A DNA stretch of 64,000 nucleotides from Paenibacillus athensensis (GCF_004514475.2 NZ_MYFO02000009.1:62001-126000), one strand, 5' to 3'; shown: positions 8,111 to 19,637, counted from the first letter of the stretch. The notes: generated by a model from the letters alone, not told the origin. Program-made: numbers and translations.

Positions 8111-11100
8111 ATGCTTTCTTTCATTAATAAAAGAGGCGGCAGAAGCAAACGGTGGATGGGCATGGCGATGGCCTTGCTCCTGATGTTGGCGCTTTTGCTT
8201 CCTCCGCCGGGACTCGTTCCGGACGGGCTCGTTCCGTCGGCCAAGGCTGCGGGCGCGCTGGGCTTTAACCCCGGTGACGTGGTCATCAGCCAGCTTTACG
8301 TCAACGGCGGCAACTCGGGCGCTTTTTACAAAACCAAGTTTTTCGAGCTGTACAACCGGACGAATCAGGACATTAACTTCAACAGTCAATGGACGATCGG
8401 CTATGCGTCGTCGACGGCGACGGCGTTCAGCGCAGGCACAAAGCTGACCGGTACGATTAAAGCCCACGGCTACTACCTGGTGGCAGGCAGCTCGGGTGCG
8501 AACGGACTCGATTTGCCGGTCAAGGCGGATCAGACGACCACGATCAACCCGAGCGGTTCGGCCGGAGGGATTCTCTTTTTGGCTCAAAAAACGACGGCGC
8601 CAACCGCCGACAGCGACGGCGATATCGTCGATCTGGTTGCCTTCGGCAACGGCACGGTGACCTTCAAGCTTTCGACGACCAACTGGGGGCAGCCGTTTTT
8701 CGTCACGAACGTCGGCAGCGGCACGGTGCTGCGCAAAACCGACGAGGGCTCCGATCCACGGGGCGCGCACGGATTTTATAACGGATTTTTCTCCAAAGAT
8801 AATTCGAAGGACTTCGTCATCAACGCGCCGCTGGTGCCAAGCGCTCCTGACGAGGTTGCGATTCGAACCACCAAAACATCGGCGCCGAATCCGCAGCTGA
8901 TCACGCTGACCCGCTCGGGCGGCACGTCGACGGTAACGGGCGCGGCGGGAGCGGTTCCCGGCTCCGTATCGGTTTCGGTATCGACCGAAAGCGGCGGAAC
9001 GCTGACGCTGCAGCAATCCGGCACGGCGCTGGCCGACGGCTCGTTCAGCATCAGCTTTGCCGATCCGGGCAGCAATTCGGTCTATGTTACACAAAAGGAT
9101 ACGACGCAGCCGACTCCGAAGGACAGCGGCTTTACCCGCGTCGATGCGACGGGCTACACGCCTGGCGTGACGCCGATCGGCCAGCTTCGCATCAACGATG
9201 CCCAAGGCGTTCCGATCAACCGCCGCTACACGGCGACGATCGAAGGTGTAGCAACGGCCGCCAACAAAGCGTTGGGCGCGGAGAACACCAGCTTCTATTT
9301 GCAGGACGCGACCGGCGGTATTAACGTCATCGGCGGCACGGCTCCGAATCCGGCGGTTATCGTAGGCCACAGAATGAGCATGACCGGCCGCGTAGCCCTG
9401 ACGGCGGGCCTCCTGCAGTTCGTGCCAACGAGCATGACCGATCTTGGAGTGGACGCTCCTCCTGCTACGGCGGCTATTGCGGCTGCTGATCTGGGCAGCT
9501 ACGCATCGGCGGAGCCGAAAGAGGGCACAGTCGTCAGCCTGAAGGGTACGGTGACAAACATTCCGGGCACGGGTCCCGACTACAATTTGACCGTTACCGA
9601 TGAAGCTGGTCAAGCAGTGATCGTAAAGCTGCTCGCCAGCGCAGGCATCGACGGCAGCAAAGCGGTCGAGATGAATGAAACCTACACGTTTACGGGCGTC
9701 GTCGGTCAATCCAAAATCGCGGCTCCGTACACGAGCGGCTACTATTTGATGCCAAGAAGCGCCGCGGATATTAAAGGTCAGCTTTCCTTGAAGCACGACG
9801 TGCTGAGCAAGGTGTACAGCGGCATGGATCTGACGTTCTCCGCTCTGGCCAAAAACGCAAGCGCGGTGACGCTCTATTATAAAGCCGTCGGCGACGCTTC
9901 CTTCCGCTCGATCCCGATGCTGACGGCGGACAACCTGAACTATAACGCGACGATTGCGCAAAGCGACGTACCGGCGCAGGAACTGCTGTATTATATCGAA
10001 GCTGCGGATGGCGGCAATATCGCCAATGCCGGCACGGCGGCTGCGCCGAATCATGCCGTTGTTGTGACGGATACGGACGGTCCGTCTTATTCCGACGAGA
10101 CGCCGCTCATTAACGACAGCATCGAAACGAAACATCCGGCGGTTTCCGTCAAAATTTCCGACCTGAGCGGCGTCGACAAAACGGCGACGAAGCTCTCTGT
10201 GGATAACAAGGACGTTACTGCGAAATCCGAAGTGACGGACAGCGGCATTACCTGGAAAATGACGCCTGACGACGATCTGGCCGAAGGCCTGCATACCGTT
10301 AAGGTAGAAGCGGCCGACCTTCGCGGCAATCATAGCGAGCACACGTGGAACTTTACCGTGCTGCCGCGCTTTACGGGCGGCAACCACTATCGCGGGACGA
10401 CGCATAACCATACGAACATCTCCCATGATGCCGCCGGTGCCCCGGAGGACGCTTTGAAAGAAGCCCAGAAATACAAATACGATTTCTTTGCTTTCTCCGA
10501 CCACTCTCACGACATCGATGCCGATCTGGTGGGAAAAGATACGGTTGAACGCAAGGACGGCTTGAAGGAGCGCGCGGGCGGCGCCAATTGGCAGCTCACG
10601 AAGGACTTGGCCAAGCAGTACACGAAAGACGGACAGTTCGTCGTCTTCCCGGCGTTTGAGATGACCTCGACGACCTGGGGCCATTCCAACGTATTCGGCA
10701 CGGAGAACTTTATCGACCGTAAAGAAGAAGGCGGAATTTATCAGAATTTGAAAAGCTATTACGCTTGGGTGCTGACCTACGACAATATCGTGGCCCAGTT
10801 CAACCATCCGGACATGTCCAAGGACGCTTTTGACAACTTCATTCCTTACGATAAAAAGCTGGATCAGCTCTTTACGATGGTCGAGGTCGGCAACGGTTCC
10901 GGGAACTACGGATATACCAACGCGAAGAAAAAGTTTTTTGACGCCCTCGATATCGGTTGGCACGTAGCGCCGACCTACGGCGAAGACAACCATGACGCAA
11001 CCTGGGGACAAACGAAGAAGCGCACGGTGATTGTCGCCGATGACCTCTCGCAAGCTTCTTTGCTGGAGTCGATGCGCAAAATGCGCGTGTATTTCTCGGA

Positions 11101-14100
11101 AGACCCGAACTTCCAGCTGGATGTGCTGGCGAGCGGCTATTATATGGGTTCGGTCATTGATACCAAAACGCTGAACTTCGATATTAAGGGCAGCGACCCT
11201 GTCGAAGAGAACGCTTCGAACCCGGACTACAAATATGTGAAAACGACGTCGGACGACCGGATCGATAAGGTCGAACTGATCACGAACGGCGGCGTTGTCA
11301 TCGATACGTACAAACCTGCCGCCGATACGAAATCGTTCAACTGGAAGCCTACGCCGTTTACGGTTGCTGGCGGACAGCAATGGTTTGTCGTGCGGGTAAC
11401 GCAAAAAGACGGCGACACGATTTACTCTTCGCCGATCTGGACGCCGAGCCAGGATCTTTCCGTCAAGGTCAGCAATATCGTGGCGACGGACGGAGCGGTG
11501 GTCGGCAGCACGCCGGCGCCGCTGCAAGCGGGCATTAGCAACATGGGTACCATTGCGCTGACGAATTTGAAAGCGAAATTCTACTACGATCAAGTCGATG
11601 ACGATCACAAAATCGGCGAGTCGATCATTGAATCGCTGCCGGCCAATACGTCGGCAACAACCAGCGTCGTATGGGCGAATCCGCTGCCGGGCGACCGCAA
11701 TATCATCGTCGTGCTGGAGGCGACGGACGGACATACGCTCGATGCCAACAAATATCAGCAGTTGTTTACGATCAAGCCGCTGCTGGGCATCAAGCTGATG
11801 ATTGACGCTTCGCACGCCAACGAAAACACGACCAAGGATACCGGCACCTACAAAGATAATCTGAAGCAGTTGACCACGTTGCTGCGCAAGGAAGCGTATA
11901 CGATTGTGGAAAACTCTTCGACGATTACGCCTTCCGTATTGTCCGGGGTCAACATCCTGATGGTATCGCATCCGGCAACGGATTATACCGCTCCGGAGAT
12001 TACAGCCATTAAGGATTTTGTGAGTCAGGGCGGCTCGCTGCTGCTGACAGGCAAGAGCAACTTCAAGGTGAACCAAAGCCCGAACAGCTTGCTGTCCGGC
12101 ATTGGCTCCAGCTTGATGATCAACAATGACGGCGCGTTTGACGAGTCGAAGACGGGCAACTTCTGGGCGACGCCGTTGACCTCGAACTACTCGGTCCGCG
12201 CGCATCCGAAGCCGGTGAGCAATTTCTTGACCGACTTCGTGACGGCATTGGATTTCTATAGCGGCGCCAGTCTCGCCAAAAACGACGGCGCGGGCAACAA
12301 AGTGCCGTTAGTTGACAGCGATAACGTCACTGTGCTTATACGAGGCAACGAAACGACCTTCCAGGACAGCGTGAAGGCCGATGCGGCTGTATACAGCGTG
12401 TACAAGGGCGGAGCGCAGCCGGGCGATTCCGTCACCGGAGGTACAAAGATTCCGCTGGTCGCATCCGAGCAACTTGGCAACGGCCGGGTCGTCGTGGCCG
12501 GGATGAATATTTTCAACGATAAGCAAATGGATCAATCCTTCGAAGCAAAAGGCAACGATCCGTTCGCGCTGAACGTCGTCGGCTGGCTGGCTCATCGGGA
12601 GCCGACCGTGACGCCGATCGGCCAGGCGCGGCAGATGCCGGAAGGGACGGATATCGTCATTCAAGGTAAAGTTACTTCTGCAGCCGGGGTGTTCTACGAT
12701 GCCTTGTACGTACAGGACGAAACGGGCGGCATTATGGCCTTTAACGACGTGCCTACCGACGCCGGCATTCAGTTGGGCGACACGGTCCGTATTTACGGTC
12801 ACCGCAAGGTGTTCGAAAACAATACGGAGCTGGAGTTCGACAAGTTCACCAACAGTGTTGTGAAGGTGAATACAACACCGGGTACGCCGATAGAGCCGAA
12901 AGTGGTCAGCACGAGCCAATCGGTGGCCGATGCCAACCAGGGCTTGCTGGTCAAAGTGACCGGCCAAGTGACGGCAATCCCGGACGCTACTTCGTACGTC
13001 ATCAATGACGGCTCCGGCGACGTGCTCGTCTTCACGGACGGTTACATCGTGACGCAAAGCGGGCCTGTGCCTCAATTGAAGCTCGGGGATACGCTGGAAG
13101 CGGTCGGGCTCTCCGGCAAATATGCCGAAGGCAACCGGATTCGCGTTCGCAGTACAAAGGAATTGAAAAAAGTTACGGTTGACGTGGCTGTGACCGGAGT
13201 TACGCTTAACAAAAATACAGCCGCATTGACTGTTGGTGGAGTATCGGAAGCGCTTGTAGCTACTATAGCGCCGGCTGATGCGACCAATACCGCGGTTACG
13301 TGGAAATCGAGCGACGAAGCGGTCGCGACCGTTGACACTAACGGGGTCGTCACGCCGGTTGGCGCGGGAACTGCTGTGATTACGGTAAAAACGACGGATG
13401 GCGGTTTTACGGCTACAGCGACCGTGACGGTAACGCTGGCTGCGACGCCGACGCCGAGCCCGACGCCAACGCCGGAAGGAACGGCCACACCGACGCCGAG
13501 CCCGACGCCAACGCCGGAAGGAACGGCCACGCCGACGCCGAGCCCGACGCCGACGCCGGAAGGAACGGCCACGCCGACGCCGAGCCCGACGCCAACGCCG
13601 GAAGGAACGGCTACGCCGACGCCAAGCCCGACGCCAACGCCGGAAGGAACGGCTACACCGACGCCGAGCCCGACGCCAACGCCGGAAGGAACGGCTACAC
13701 CGACGCCGAGCCCGACGCCAACGCCGGAAGGAACGGCCACACCGACGCCGAGCCCGACGCCAACGCCGGAAGGAACGGCTACGCCGACGCCAAGCCCGAC
13801 GCCAACGCCGGAAGGAACGGCCACGCCGACGCCAAGCCCGACGCCAACGCCGGAAGGAACGGCCACGCCGACGCCGAGCCCGACGCCAAAACCAACATCG
13901 AAGCCTACTTCGAACCCGGCCCCGGCTCCGACACCGACACCGACACCAACACCAACGCCGGAAGCAACAACCAAGCCGGCTGACGGAACGAAGGAAGTGG
14001 TGGTTGTGAAGGCCGACGCATTGAGGGAGCTTGTGTCGAACGGCAAAGCGACGATCCAAGTCGGAGCGGACAGCAGACAGGTAGCGCTGCCTGCCAACGC

Positions 14101-15100
14101 CGGCGACATTTTGACGGGCAACCAGTTGGAAGTCGCTATGGATAAAGTGGCGTTGAACGTGCCTTCGCAGCTGATGCAGCAGCTGGCCGGCAAGCTGAGC
14201 GATGATGAGCTGAAGGACAGCAGCATCATTGTGAAGGCCGAGCCGCTGGCTAAAGACCAGCAAAGCAGCTTGCTTGCCAAAGGACATAACGCCAGTCAGA
14301 CGCAAATCAAGGTATCGGGCGATGTGTTCGACATGAGCTTGTCCATCGTTACCAAGGACGGCAAAGCTGCCAAGCTGGAACGGTTCGACACGCCGATCAC
14401 GCTGCGCCTGAAGGTTGATCCGACAGCGAATCCGCTGCTCTCCGGCGTATACTACATCGCCGATGACGGTACGCTGGAATATGTCGGCGGCTCCTACAAG
14501 GATGGCGAGTTCGTTGCCGACGTGTATCACTTCAGTAAATATGCGGTTCTGGAGTACAACAAAACCTTTGATGATGTTCCGGCAGCGTATTGGGCCGCAA
14601 CGACCATTCAAAGATTAGCTGCCTTGCACGTTCTGGACGGCACGAGCGATACGATGTTCGAGCCTGGACGTGCGGTCACGCGGGCCGAGTTTACCGCGAT
14701 GCTCGTCAGAGCGCTTCACTTGAAGGATGCGGCGCCAATGTCGTTTGCCGACGTGGCAGCCGATGCCTGGTACGCAGGCCCGATCGGCATTGCCGTCAAG
14801 GCCGGTATCGTCACAGGCAAGAGCGACACGTCGTTCGATCCGAATGCGCAGATCACGCGGCAGGAAATGGCGGTCATGCTGATGCGCGCCTATGCGAGCA
14901 TCCATGATGCGACGGTTCCGGCCGATACCGAGACGTCCTTCATGGATGAAGCTGATATTGCCGGATGGGCGCTGGAAGGCGTGAAAACCGCCGCTGCGCT
15001 CGACCTGATCCACGGCCGCGCCGAAGGACAAATGGCGCCGCAGGGCATTACCGTCCGTGCTGAGGCTGCGCAAGCGATTCTCAATTTACTGGATAAATAA
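8111..15100 (+). CDS. SLH-anchored multidomain surface protein with PHP metallohydrolase domain
   Basis: 2329 residues with a signal peptide (about 1-47, Arg/Lys start and long Leu-rich core). Order: lamin-tail-like domain (about 52-210); OB-fold-like segment (about 355-550); Ig-like segments; PHP-type metallohydrolase of the CehA/McbA kind from about residue 757 (THNHTN, SDHSHD, QFNHPD, YGEDNHD metal-ligand motifs); CARDB-like segment near 1120; a ThuA/glutamine-amidotransferase-like segment near 1230; two more OB-fold-like segments (about 1500-1690); a Big_2-type Ig domain (about 1695-1778); ten 14-residue Thr/Pro repeats; and three C-terminal SLH domains (about 2150-2329). ATG 8111 follows AGGAGG. 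Lamin-tail and YhcR-like OB domains occur in extracellular nucleases. With the deo and nucleoside-uptake genes on either side, surface nucleic-acid or nucleotide hydrolysis is a reasonable guess, not shown. Confidence 0.85.
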   Translation: MLSFINKRGGRSKRWMGMAMALLLMLALLLPPPGLVPDGLVPSAKAAGALGFNPGDVVISQLYVNGGNSGAFYKTKFFELYNRTNQDINFNSQWTIGYASSTATAFSAGTKLTGTIKAHGYYLVAGSSGANGLDLPVKADQTTTINPSGSAGGILFLAQKTTAPTADSDGDIVDLVAFGNGTVTFKLSTTNWGQPFFVTNVGSGTVLRKTDEGSDPRGAHGFYNGFFSKDNSKDFVINAPLVPSAPDEVAIRTTKTSAPNPQLITLTRSGGTSTVTGAAGAVPGSVSVSVSTESGGTLTLQQSGTALADGSFSISFADPGSNSVYVTQKDTTQPTPKDSGFTRVDATGYTPGVTPIGQLRINDAQGVPINRRYTATIEGVATAANKALGAENTSFYLQDATGGINVIGGTAPNPAVIVGHRMSMTGRVALTAGLLQFVPTSMTDLGVDAPPATAAIAAADLGSYASAEPKEGTVVSLKGTVTNIPGTGPDYNLTVTDEAGQAVIVKLLASAGIDGSKAVEMNETYTFTGVVGQSKIAAPYTSGYYLMPRSAADIKGQLSLKHDVLSKVYSGMDLTFSALAKNASAVTLYYKAVGDASFRSIPMLTADNLNYNATIAQSDVPAQELLYYIEAADGGNIANAGTAAAPNHAVVVTDTDGPSYSDETPLINDSIETKHPAVSVKISDLSGVDKTATKLSVDNKDVTAKSEVTDSGITWKMTPDDDLAEGLHTVKVEAADLRGNHSEHTWNFTVLPRFTGGNHYRGTTHNHTNISHDAAGAPEDALKEAQKYKYDFFAFSDHSHDIDADLVGKDTVERKDGLKERAGGANWQLTKDLAKQYTKDGQFVVFPAFEMTSTTWGHSNVFGTENFIDRKEEGGIYQNLKSYYAWVLTYDNIVAQFNHPDMSKDAFDNFIPYDKKLDQLFTMVEVGNGSGNYGYTNAKKKFFDALDIGWHVAPTYGEDNHDATWGQTKKRTVIVADDLSQASLLESMRKMRVYFSEDPNFQLDVLASGYYMGSVIDTKTLNFDIKGSDPVEENASNPDYKYVKTTSDDRIDKVELITNGGVVIDTYKPAADTKSFNWKPTPFTVAGGQQWFVVRVTQKDGDTIYSSPIWTPSQDLSVKVSNIVATDGAVVGSTPAPLQAGISNMGTIALTNLKAKFYYDQVDDDHKIGESIIESLPANTSATTSVVWANPLPGDRNIIVVLEATDGHTLDANKYQQLFTIKPLLGIKLMIDASHANENTTKDTGTYKDNLKQLTTLLRKEAYTIVENSSTITPSVLSGVNILMVSHPATDYTAPEITAIKDFVSQGGSLLLTGKSNFKVNQSPNSLLSGIGSSLMINNDGAFDESKTGNFWATPLTSNYSVRAHPKPVSNFLTDFVTALDFYSGASLAKNDGAGNKVPLVDSDNVTVLIRGNETTFQDSVKADAAVYSVYKGGAQPGDSVTGGTKIPLVASEQLGNGRVVVAGMNIFNDKQMDQSFEAKGNDPFALNVVGWLAHREPTVTPIGQARQMPEGTDIVIQGKVTSAAGVFYDALYVQDETGGIMAFNDVPTDAGIQLGDTVRIYGHRKVFENNTELEFDKFTNSVVKVNTTPGTPIEPKVVSTSQSVADANQGLLVKVTGQVTAIPDATSYVINDGSGDVLVFTDGYIVTQSGPVPQLKLGDTLEAVGLSGKYAEGNRIRVRSTKELKKVTVDVAVTGVTLNKNTAALTVGGVSEALVATIAPADATNTAVTWKSSDEAVATVDTNGVVTPVGAGTAVITVKTTDGGFTATATVTVTLAATPTPSPTPTPEGTATPTPSPTPTPEGTATPTPSPTPTPEGTATPTPSPTPTPEGTATPTPSPTPTPEGTATPTPSPTPTPEGTATPTPSPTPTPEGTATPTPSPTPTPEGTATPTPSPTPTPEGTATPTPSPTPTPEGTATPTPSPTPKPTSKPTSNPAPAPTPTPTPTPTPEATTKPADGTKEVVVVKADALRELVSNGKATIQVGADSRQVALPANAGDILTGNQLEVAMDKVALNVPSQLMQQLAGKLSDDELKDSSIIVKAEPLAKDQQSSLLAKGHNASQTQIKVSGDVFDMSLSIVTKDGKAAKLERFDTPITLRLKVDPTANPLLSGVYYIADDGTLEYVGGSYKDGEFVADVYHFSKYAVLEYNKTFDDVPAAYWAATTIQRLAALHVLDGTSDTMFEPGRAVTRAEFTAMLVRALHLKDAAPMSFADVAADAWYAGPIGIAVKAGIVTGKSDTSFDPNAQITRQEMAVMLMRAYASIHDATVPADTETSFMDEADIAGWALEGVKTAAALDLIHGRAEGQMAPQGITVRAEAAQAILNLLDK
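13445..13864 (+). repeat. Ten tandem 42-bp repeats encoding a Thr/Pro linker
   Basis: Each unit encodes [14 protein letters not shown]. The ten copies (residues about 1779-1918) differ only at a few third positions and keep the reading frame. They act as an extended wall-spanning linker between the enzymatic part and the SLH anchor. Copy number is likely to vary between strains. Confidence 0.9.
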
Positions 15101-15129
15101 AACGTAAGGAATAACATGGCTTGTAGGCG

Positions 15130-15160
15130 GGTGCCATTCGCAAGGGTGGCACCTTGCCCT
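15130..15160 (+). terminator. Weak terminator-like hairpin after the surface protein gene
   Basis: GGTGCCA (15130-15136) pairs with TGGCACC (15147-15153), but the following T-run is poor. It may be a partial terminator before the HupE-like gene. Confidence 0.4.
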
Positions 15161-15188
15161 AAGTCATGATTGGAATAAGGAGGATATT

Positions 15189-16403
15189 ATGTATAATTTT
15201 CTGCCGAAATGGAATTCCGGTCTGCTGCATCGTCCCTTGGTTCGCGTTTGCCTGTGCCTGTTCGTTTCGGTGTGTTTGTTCATTTTCCCGGCCTTGCGCT
15301 CCGCTCAGGCTCATGCCTACAGCGCAAGCTACACGACGATCAATATCGACCGCACTCAAACGGGTTTGGTCTATTCGCTGGATGAATTGTCCGTCATTGA
15401 ACTGACGGCTGCAGATGCCAACGGCAACGGCATGTTGGATGAAGAAGAGTTCCAAACGATTAAAGACAAGCTGATGAAGCTGATTCAAGACCATCTTACT
15501 TTGAAAATAAACGGCGAGGAAAAGGCGTGGACTTCCGTGGAGGAGTACAAGCTGGAGCGTTCGGGCGATGCGACCAAGGTCTATTTGACGGTCGTCTACC
15601 CGGCTGCAGCTGCGGGACAAACGGTTTCCTTGACCGATACGCTATATGACAAGGATACGAAAACGAACTATGTCGATTTGCTGACGGTCAACTACGGACA
15701 GCAAAAAAGCACGGCCGCCTTATCGGGCAAAAGCCGCACCTGGAACCTGCTGATGACGGAAGCCGACTGGGCCGGCGTCGTGCAAGCGGCTCCGCCGGAA
15801 GCGCCGCAGCAAGCGGGCGACACGGGCGGAGCAGGCCAAGCGGCCGATCAGCCGGAGGCGGTATCGGGCTGGTTTTCCTTTTTCAAGCTGGGCATGAACC
15901 ATATCTTGACCGGTTACGACCATTTGCTTTTTTTATTCTCGCTGCTGATTGCCCGGCAATCGTTCAAGCAGTACGCGACTGTTATCACCGCGTTTACCGT
16001 AGCCCATACGATTACGTTGACGCTGACGGTGCTGGGTATCATCGATATATCGCCGAGGATTGTCGAGCCGGCCATCGCGATCAGTATTTGTTACGTGGCG
16101 CTGGATAATATGCTGCGCAAAAACGTAAGCCATCGCTGGGTGCTGACCTTTATGTTCGGGCTTATTCACGGCATGGGCTTCGCCGATTTGCTGAAGGACA
16201 TGCAGCTGCCCAACAGCGAGCTTGCGACCGATCTGATCAGCTTCAACATCGGCATTGAGACCGTACAGCTCGTGATCGTGCTGGTGCTGCTCCCGCTGCT
16301 CTTGCAGCTTCACCGCTGGAAGCATGCGCGGCGGCTGGTGTATGCCGGCTCGTCAGCGGCTCTGGTGCTGGGCGGCTTGTGGCTGATCGAGCGAATCGTA
16401 TAG
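15189..16403 (+). CDS. HupE/UreJ-type membrane protein with exported EF-hand domain
   Basis: 404 residues. A signal or anchor helix (about 15-40) ends in RSAQAHAYS. An extracytoplasmic domain follows with a canonical EF-hand loop (DANGNGMLDEEE, about residues 77-88), so it probably binds Ca2+. The C-terminal half from about residue 235 has six hydrophobic helices with HupE/UreJ_2 motifs (GMNHILTGYDHLLFLFSLL, FTVAHTITL, GLIHGMGFA). HupE/UreJ relatives are nickel/cobalt permeases; the metal here is unknown. ATG 15189 follows AAGGAGGA. It leads an operon with two permease-type proteins and a cupredoxin-like protein. Confidence 0.85.
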   Translation: MYNFLPKWNSGLLHRPLVRVCLCLFVSVCLFIFPALRSAQAHAYSASYTTINIDRTQTGLVYSLDELSVIELTAADANGNGMLDEEEFQTIKDKLMKLIQDHLTLKINGEEKAWTSVEEYKLERSGDATKVYLTVVYPAAAAGQTVSLTDTLYDKDTKTNYVDLLTVNYGQQKSTAALSGKSRTWNLLMTEADWAGVVQAAPPEAPQQAGDTGGAGQAADQPEAVSGWFSFFKLGMNHILTGYDHLLFLFSLLIARQSFKQYATVITAFTVAHTITLTLTVLGIIDISPRIVEPAIAISICYVALDNMLRKNVSHRWVLTFMFGLIHGMGFADLLKDMQLPNSELATDLISFNIGIETVQLVIVLVLLPLLLQLHRWKHARRLVYAGSSAALVLGGLWLIERIV

Positions 16404-16434
16404 AATCCGTCAAAATCGGAAGGAGAGGTACGCT

Positions 16435-17541
16435 GTGGAAGCTGCGGGATTGAGCAACAAACGGCAGGCGCGGAGCGGACAGTGGCTCGCTTTGCTGTCC
16501 TTGGTCGGCATCGTGACGCTTTATGCGGTTTCTACCCAGGCGTCGGATTCTATTTTTCAGAGCGCAAGAATGCAAATTTTTAAAACCATGCTCATCAGCA
16601 TCGTGCTGGAGGCTCTGCCTTTCATTTTGCTCGGGGTCGTCATTTCGGCGCTGCTGCAGGTGTTCGTATCCGACCGGACAATCCGGCGCTTGATCCCGAC
16701 GCATCCGCTGCTAGGGATGCTGGTGGCGTGCGTGATCGGCATTATTTTCCCGATCTGCGAATGCGGGATGGTGCCGGTGATCCGCAAGCTGATCAAAAAG
16801 GGAATGCCGCTCTACGTGGCGGTCGTGTTTATTCTCGTCGGGCCGATTCTGAATCCGATCGTATTTTTGTCAACGTATATGGCGTTTCGCGGCAGGCCGG
16901 AAGTGACGTTTGGCCGTATGGGGCTGGCCGTTGCGGCAGCGCTGGCGGTCGGCTGGCTGGTGTATCGCGTTGTCCGCGGCGGCCAGCTGAAGGAGGACGG
17001 CGAAGAGACGCTGCGCCAAGCGGCCTCCGGCGGCAGCAAGCCGGCTCATCGCAAGGTGCGCGTTGCCAGGAGCGCCGCTGTGCAGGTGCGTCCGGCGGAG
17101 CGTGCAGTCGTGCGGCCGGTCGGCCGTCAGGATAGCCGGTGGATGGAATTCGTGCAGCATGCGACCGGGGAATTTTTTGAAATGGGCAAATATTTGATGC
17201 TCGGTTCGATCATTGCCGCGGGCGTGCAGACGCTGATCGCCAGAGAAAGTCTCGTTGCGCTCGGACACGGTCCGTTGGGCTCGAATTTGCTGATGATGGC
17301 GCTTGCGTATTTGCTGTCGCTGTGCTCGACCTCCGATGCGTTTGTTGCGGCTTCGTTTACGGGGACTTTTCACGCTGGCTCGCTTGTCGCTTTCCTCGTC
17401 TTTGGTCCGATGCTCAACCTCAAAGGCACCTTGATGCTGCTGGCTGTTTTCAAAAAGAAATTCGTCCTGCTGCTGAGCGGAGGCGTCGTGGCGACGGTGC
17501 TGACCGGTTCCTTGCTCCTCGGAGCGCTGTTATCCCGGTAA
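16435..17541 (+). CDS. Permease of the YraQ/YcgR (DUF318) family
   Basis: 368 residues with about eight membrane helices and the family blocks PICECGMVPVIRKL and GPILNPIVFLSTY, which are repeated in inverted form near the C-terminus (STSDAFVAASF, GPMLNLKGTLML). The cytoplasmic middle loop (about 185-235) is rich in Arg and Ala. The start is GTG 16435 behind GGAGAGG. Family members are thought to move metal ions or small anions together with a YcgQ-type partner, which is the next gene. The substrate is not known. Confidence 0.85.
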   Translation: MEAAGLSNKRQARSGQWLALLSLVGIVTLYAVSTQASDSIFQSARMQIFKTMLISIVLEALPFILLGVVISALLQVFVSDRTIRRLIPTHPLLGMLVACVIGIIFPICECGMVPVIRKLIKKGMPLYVAVVFILVGPILNPIVFLSTYMAFRGRPEVTFGRMGLAVAAALAVGWLVYRVVRGGQLKEDGEETLRQAASGGSKPAHRKVRVARSAAVQVRPAERAVVRPVGRQDSRWMEFVQHATGEFFEMGKYLMLGSIIAAGVQTLIARESLVALGHGPLGSNLLMMALAYLLSLCSTSDAFVAASFTGTFHAGSLVAFLVFGPMLNLKGTLMLLAVFKKKFVLLLSGGVVATVLTGSLLLGALLSR

Positions 17542-17576
17542 CGGGCCGCCGATTTTGAATAAAGGAGAACTGCCGC

Positions 17577-18536
17577 GTGAAAAAAATCCGCTCTTCCACC
17601 CTGCATTACGGCTTCAGAACGCTGGTTTTGCTCGGGTTTGCCGTGTATATCGTTTATTTGTTCAAAACAGACAGTCTTGTGTATTACATCGCGCCGCGGA
17701 TGATGATTTATGCGAAAATCGCGGCAGTCGGCTTGTACATCATTGCCGTGCTGCAAGCTTACGTGGCTTTGCGTTCGCTGCGGGAGCCGGTAAGCGCCGG
17801 CTGTTCTTGCGGGCATGACGCCCACGATCATGATCACGATCACGCGCACGGACACGATCACGAGGGCCACAGCCATGCGCCGACAGGTTCATTTGGCAAG
17901 CATGCCGCCGCTTACGCCGTATTTGTGATTCCGCTGCTGCTCGGCTTTTTGCTGCCCACTACTGCGATGTCCAGCGCTCTGGTTGCTCAAAAGGGCATCA
18001 ATCTGGGCGGCCCGCCCGCAGCCGTAAACGACGCGGGGGGAACGTCCTCCGCCGGCGATTGGGCGGGCGACGAGGACCCACAGTTAAAGGAAAGATTCAA
18101 AACCGACAAATACAACCGCGATTTCGCGAAGCTGGGCATAAAGCTGTATAAACAGGACACATTGGAATTAAAGGACGAGCTGTTTATGGAGAAGCTCCAG
18201 GCTTTGAACATGTTCCCCGATAACTTTGCCGGCAAACCGATCAAGATGTTGGGTTTTGTGTACCGGGATACGGGGATGTCCGACACGCAGTTCATTGTCG
18301 GCCGCTTTGCCGTAACGTGCTGTACCGCGGATGCCTCGACTTACGGGGTCGTGGTGCAGTCGTCGAACGCCAACCGCTTTGCCGACGATACATGGGTGAC
18401 GGTCAGCGGGACGATCGGGGAAATGACCTACAAAGGCAAAAAGGTGATCACCATTCAGGCAGCGAGCATCGAAAAAACGAAGCCGCCGGAAAATCCATAC
18501 GTATACCCGGTCTACGACTTTGGCTCGCGCCTGTAA
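17577..18536 (+). CDS. YcgQ-like (TIGR03943) putative permease subunit with His-rich loop
   Basis: 319 residues starting at GTG 17577 behind AAAGGAG. Two N-terminal helices (about 12-32 and 42-62), then a cytoplasmic or periplasmic loop with CSCGHDAHDHDHDHAHGHDH-type His/Asp repeats (about 79-100) that should bind Zn2+ or a similar metal. Another helix follows near 110-135, and then a C-terminal globular domain with a conserved ITCCTAD-like Cys pair (VTCCTADAS). It directly follows its usual partner, the YraQ/YcgR permease. A role in metal export or uptake is inferred from partner and loop; no Zur box was found. Confidence 0.83.
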   Translation: MKKIRSSTLHYGFRTLVLLGFAVYIVYLFKTDSLVYYIAPRMMIYAKIAAVGLYIIAVLQAYVALRSLREPVSAGCSCGHDAHDHDHDHAHGHDHEGHSHAPTGSFGKHAAAYAVFVIPLLLGFLLPTTAMSSALVAQKGINLGGPPAAVNDAGGTSSAGDWAGDEDPQLKERFKTDKYNRDFAKLGIKLYKQDTLELKDELFMEKLQALNMFPDNFAGKPIKMLGFVYRDTGMSDTQFIVGRFAVTCCTADASTYGVVVQSSNANRFADDTWVTVSGTIGEMTYKGKKVITIQAASIEKTKPPENPYVYPVYDFGSRL

Positions 18537-18572
18537 GCCTGCCGGGACGCTGAAGGAAGAAGGAGGACTGTC

Positions 18573-19430
18573 ATGCTTCTGCGCATAGGCAGCATCATCA
18601 TCGTTGCGTTGTTTTTCGCCTACTATTACCGGCAAACCAGACTGCTTCGCGGCCATATGTCCGCTATGCGGGCGCTGATCGGCGCTGTAGCCGTCGGAGC
18701 GCTGACAGGTTTGGTCACGGGTACTGCGCTTGGTACGATGGCGGAGCTGCGCCCTGCGTTGGCCGGGCTGCTTGCGGTATTGTCGGCCGGACTGGCGGGC
18801 TGGGTATCCGGCCGCCGGACGGAAGGGGCGTCCGTGGCCGTTTTCGGAGCCGGCGGCGGGATATTGGGGGCTGTAATCGGCCTGCTGTTCGCCAGACTGG
18901 CTTGGTCGGCCAATACGAAGCTCCTCGCTGTGGACGTGCTGTTAATTGTCGTTATGATGCTGCTTCAGCAGGCTCCCCGCGCCGGCTCCGGACGTACGGA
19001 GGCGTCCGGGCGGGCGCAGGGAGGTCGGGTGACGCTTTACGGCAGCGGTATGATGGCCGCAGGCCTGGTGCTCATAGCTGTTCTGCTGACGGCCGGATCG
19101 GGGCAAGCGGACTCCGCCCAGCCGGGGGCTACGCCGGCCGGACAGGTGGAGGTCGATGAAGAGAACGGCTTGCAGACAGCCGTTATTGAGGCCGGGGCCA
19201 AGGGCTTTCAGCCGGCAAGGCTTGAGCTGAGAGCGGGCATCATGGCCAAGCTCGATTTCAGGCTGCTGCCGGGAGGGGCGTGCAGCGGTCTTTTGACGGC
19301 TCCCGATCTGGAGATCAGCATGGAGACGCAGGAAGGCGACAATTATGTGCTGATCAAGGATTTGCGGCCGGGTATCTATACGTATGCTTGCGGGAACGCG
19401 GCCTATACCGGCGAGATTGCGGTAAAGTAA
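18573..19430 (+). CDS. Membrane protein with C-terminal cupredoxin-like domain
   Basis: 285 residues. Five or six hydrophobic segments fill residues 1-175, followed by an extracytoplasmic cupredoxin-fold-like domain (about 190-285: GFQPARLELRAG, GGACSGLLTAPDL, LRPGIYTYACGN). The two Cys residues sit at the places where plasma-membrane cupredoxins carry ligands, but the classical His ligands are not evident, so metal binding is uncertain. It is the last gene of the HupE/permease operon, and a good terminator follows. I do not recognise a named family for the whole protein. Confidence 0.65.
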   Translation: MLLRIGSIIIVALFFAYYYRQTRLLRGHMSAMRALIGAVAVGALTGLVTGTALGTMAELRPALAGLLAVLSAGLAGWVSGRRTEGASVAVFGAGGGILGAVIGLLFARLAWSANTKLLAVDVLLIVVMMLLQQAPRAGSGRTEASGRAQGGRVTLYGSGMMAAGLVLIAVLLTAGSGQADSAQPGATPAGQVEVDEENGLQTAVIEAGAKGFQPARLELRAGIMAKLDFRLLPGGACSGLLTAPDLEISMETQEGDNYVLIKDLRPGIYTYACGNAAYTGEIAVK

Positions 19431-19447
19431 TCGCAGGAAGTACGCAC

Positions 19448-19486
19448 AAGGGCGTCTTTGGCACGGCAGCCGGAGACGCCTTTGTT
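19448..19486 (+). terminator. Terminator of the HupE/permease operon
   Basis: AAGGGCGTCT pairs with AGACGCCTTT across a 15-nt loop, ending in TTTGTTG. It lies just before the first DeoR-like operator. Confidence 0.7.
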
Positions 19487-19487
19487 G

Positions 19488-19522
19488 TGAAATTGTGTAA
19501 ATGTTAAATGATCATAATTTCA
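19488..19522. promoter_or_regulatory. Candidate DeoR operator (site B)
   Basis: TGAAATTGTG (19488-19497), 15 bp, CATAATTTCA (19513-19522). This is nearly the same sequence, with the same spacing, as the site at 25182-25216 in front of deoR. It lies about 150 bp upstream of the transporter promoter, so it could act through looping with the site at 19675. Confidence 0.65.
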
Positions 19523-19637
19523 AATAAATGGAATGTTTCTTTGTGATACTGGGACGAAAAGGACCAATTTTGCTGGTTTTCCTGAAATTTCAATGAATAT
19601 AACGCGAAAATTATTTAAAACAATGTAAAATTTATTA

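Noticed and set aside
8048-12205. A 1385-codon open frame on the minus strand opposite the surface protein
   Set aside because: It is antisense to a gene with clear domains; its Arg/Val/His-rich composition is that of a complementary-strand shadow in high-GC DNA.
13445-13864. CRISPR-like array
   Set aside because: The repeats are contiguous, in frame and have no unique spacers; they code for a linker.
12308-14611. Long minus-strand open frames over the Thr/Pro repeats
   Set aside because: They only mirror the 42-bp repeat and show no start signal or family features.
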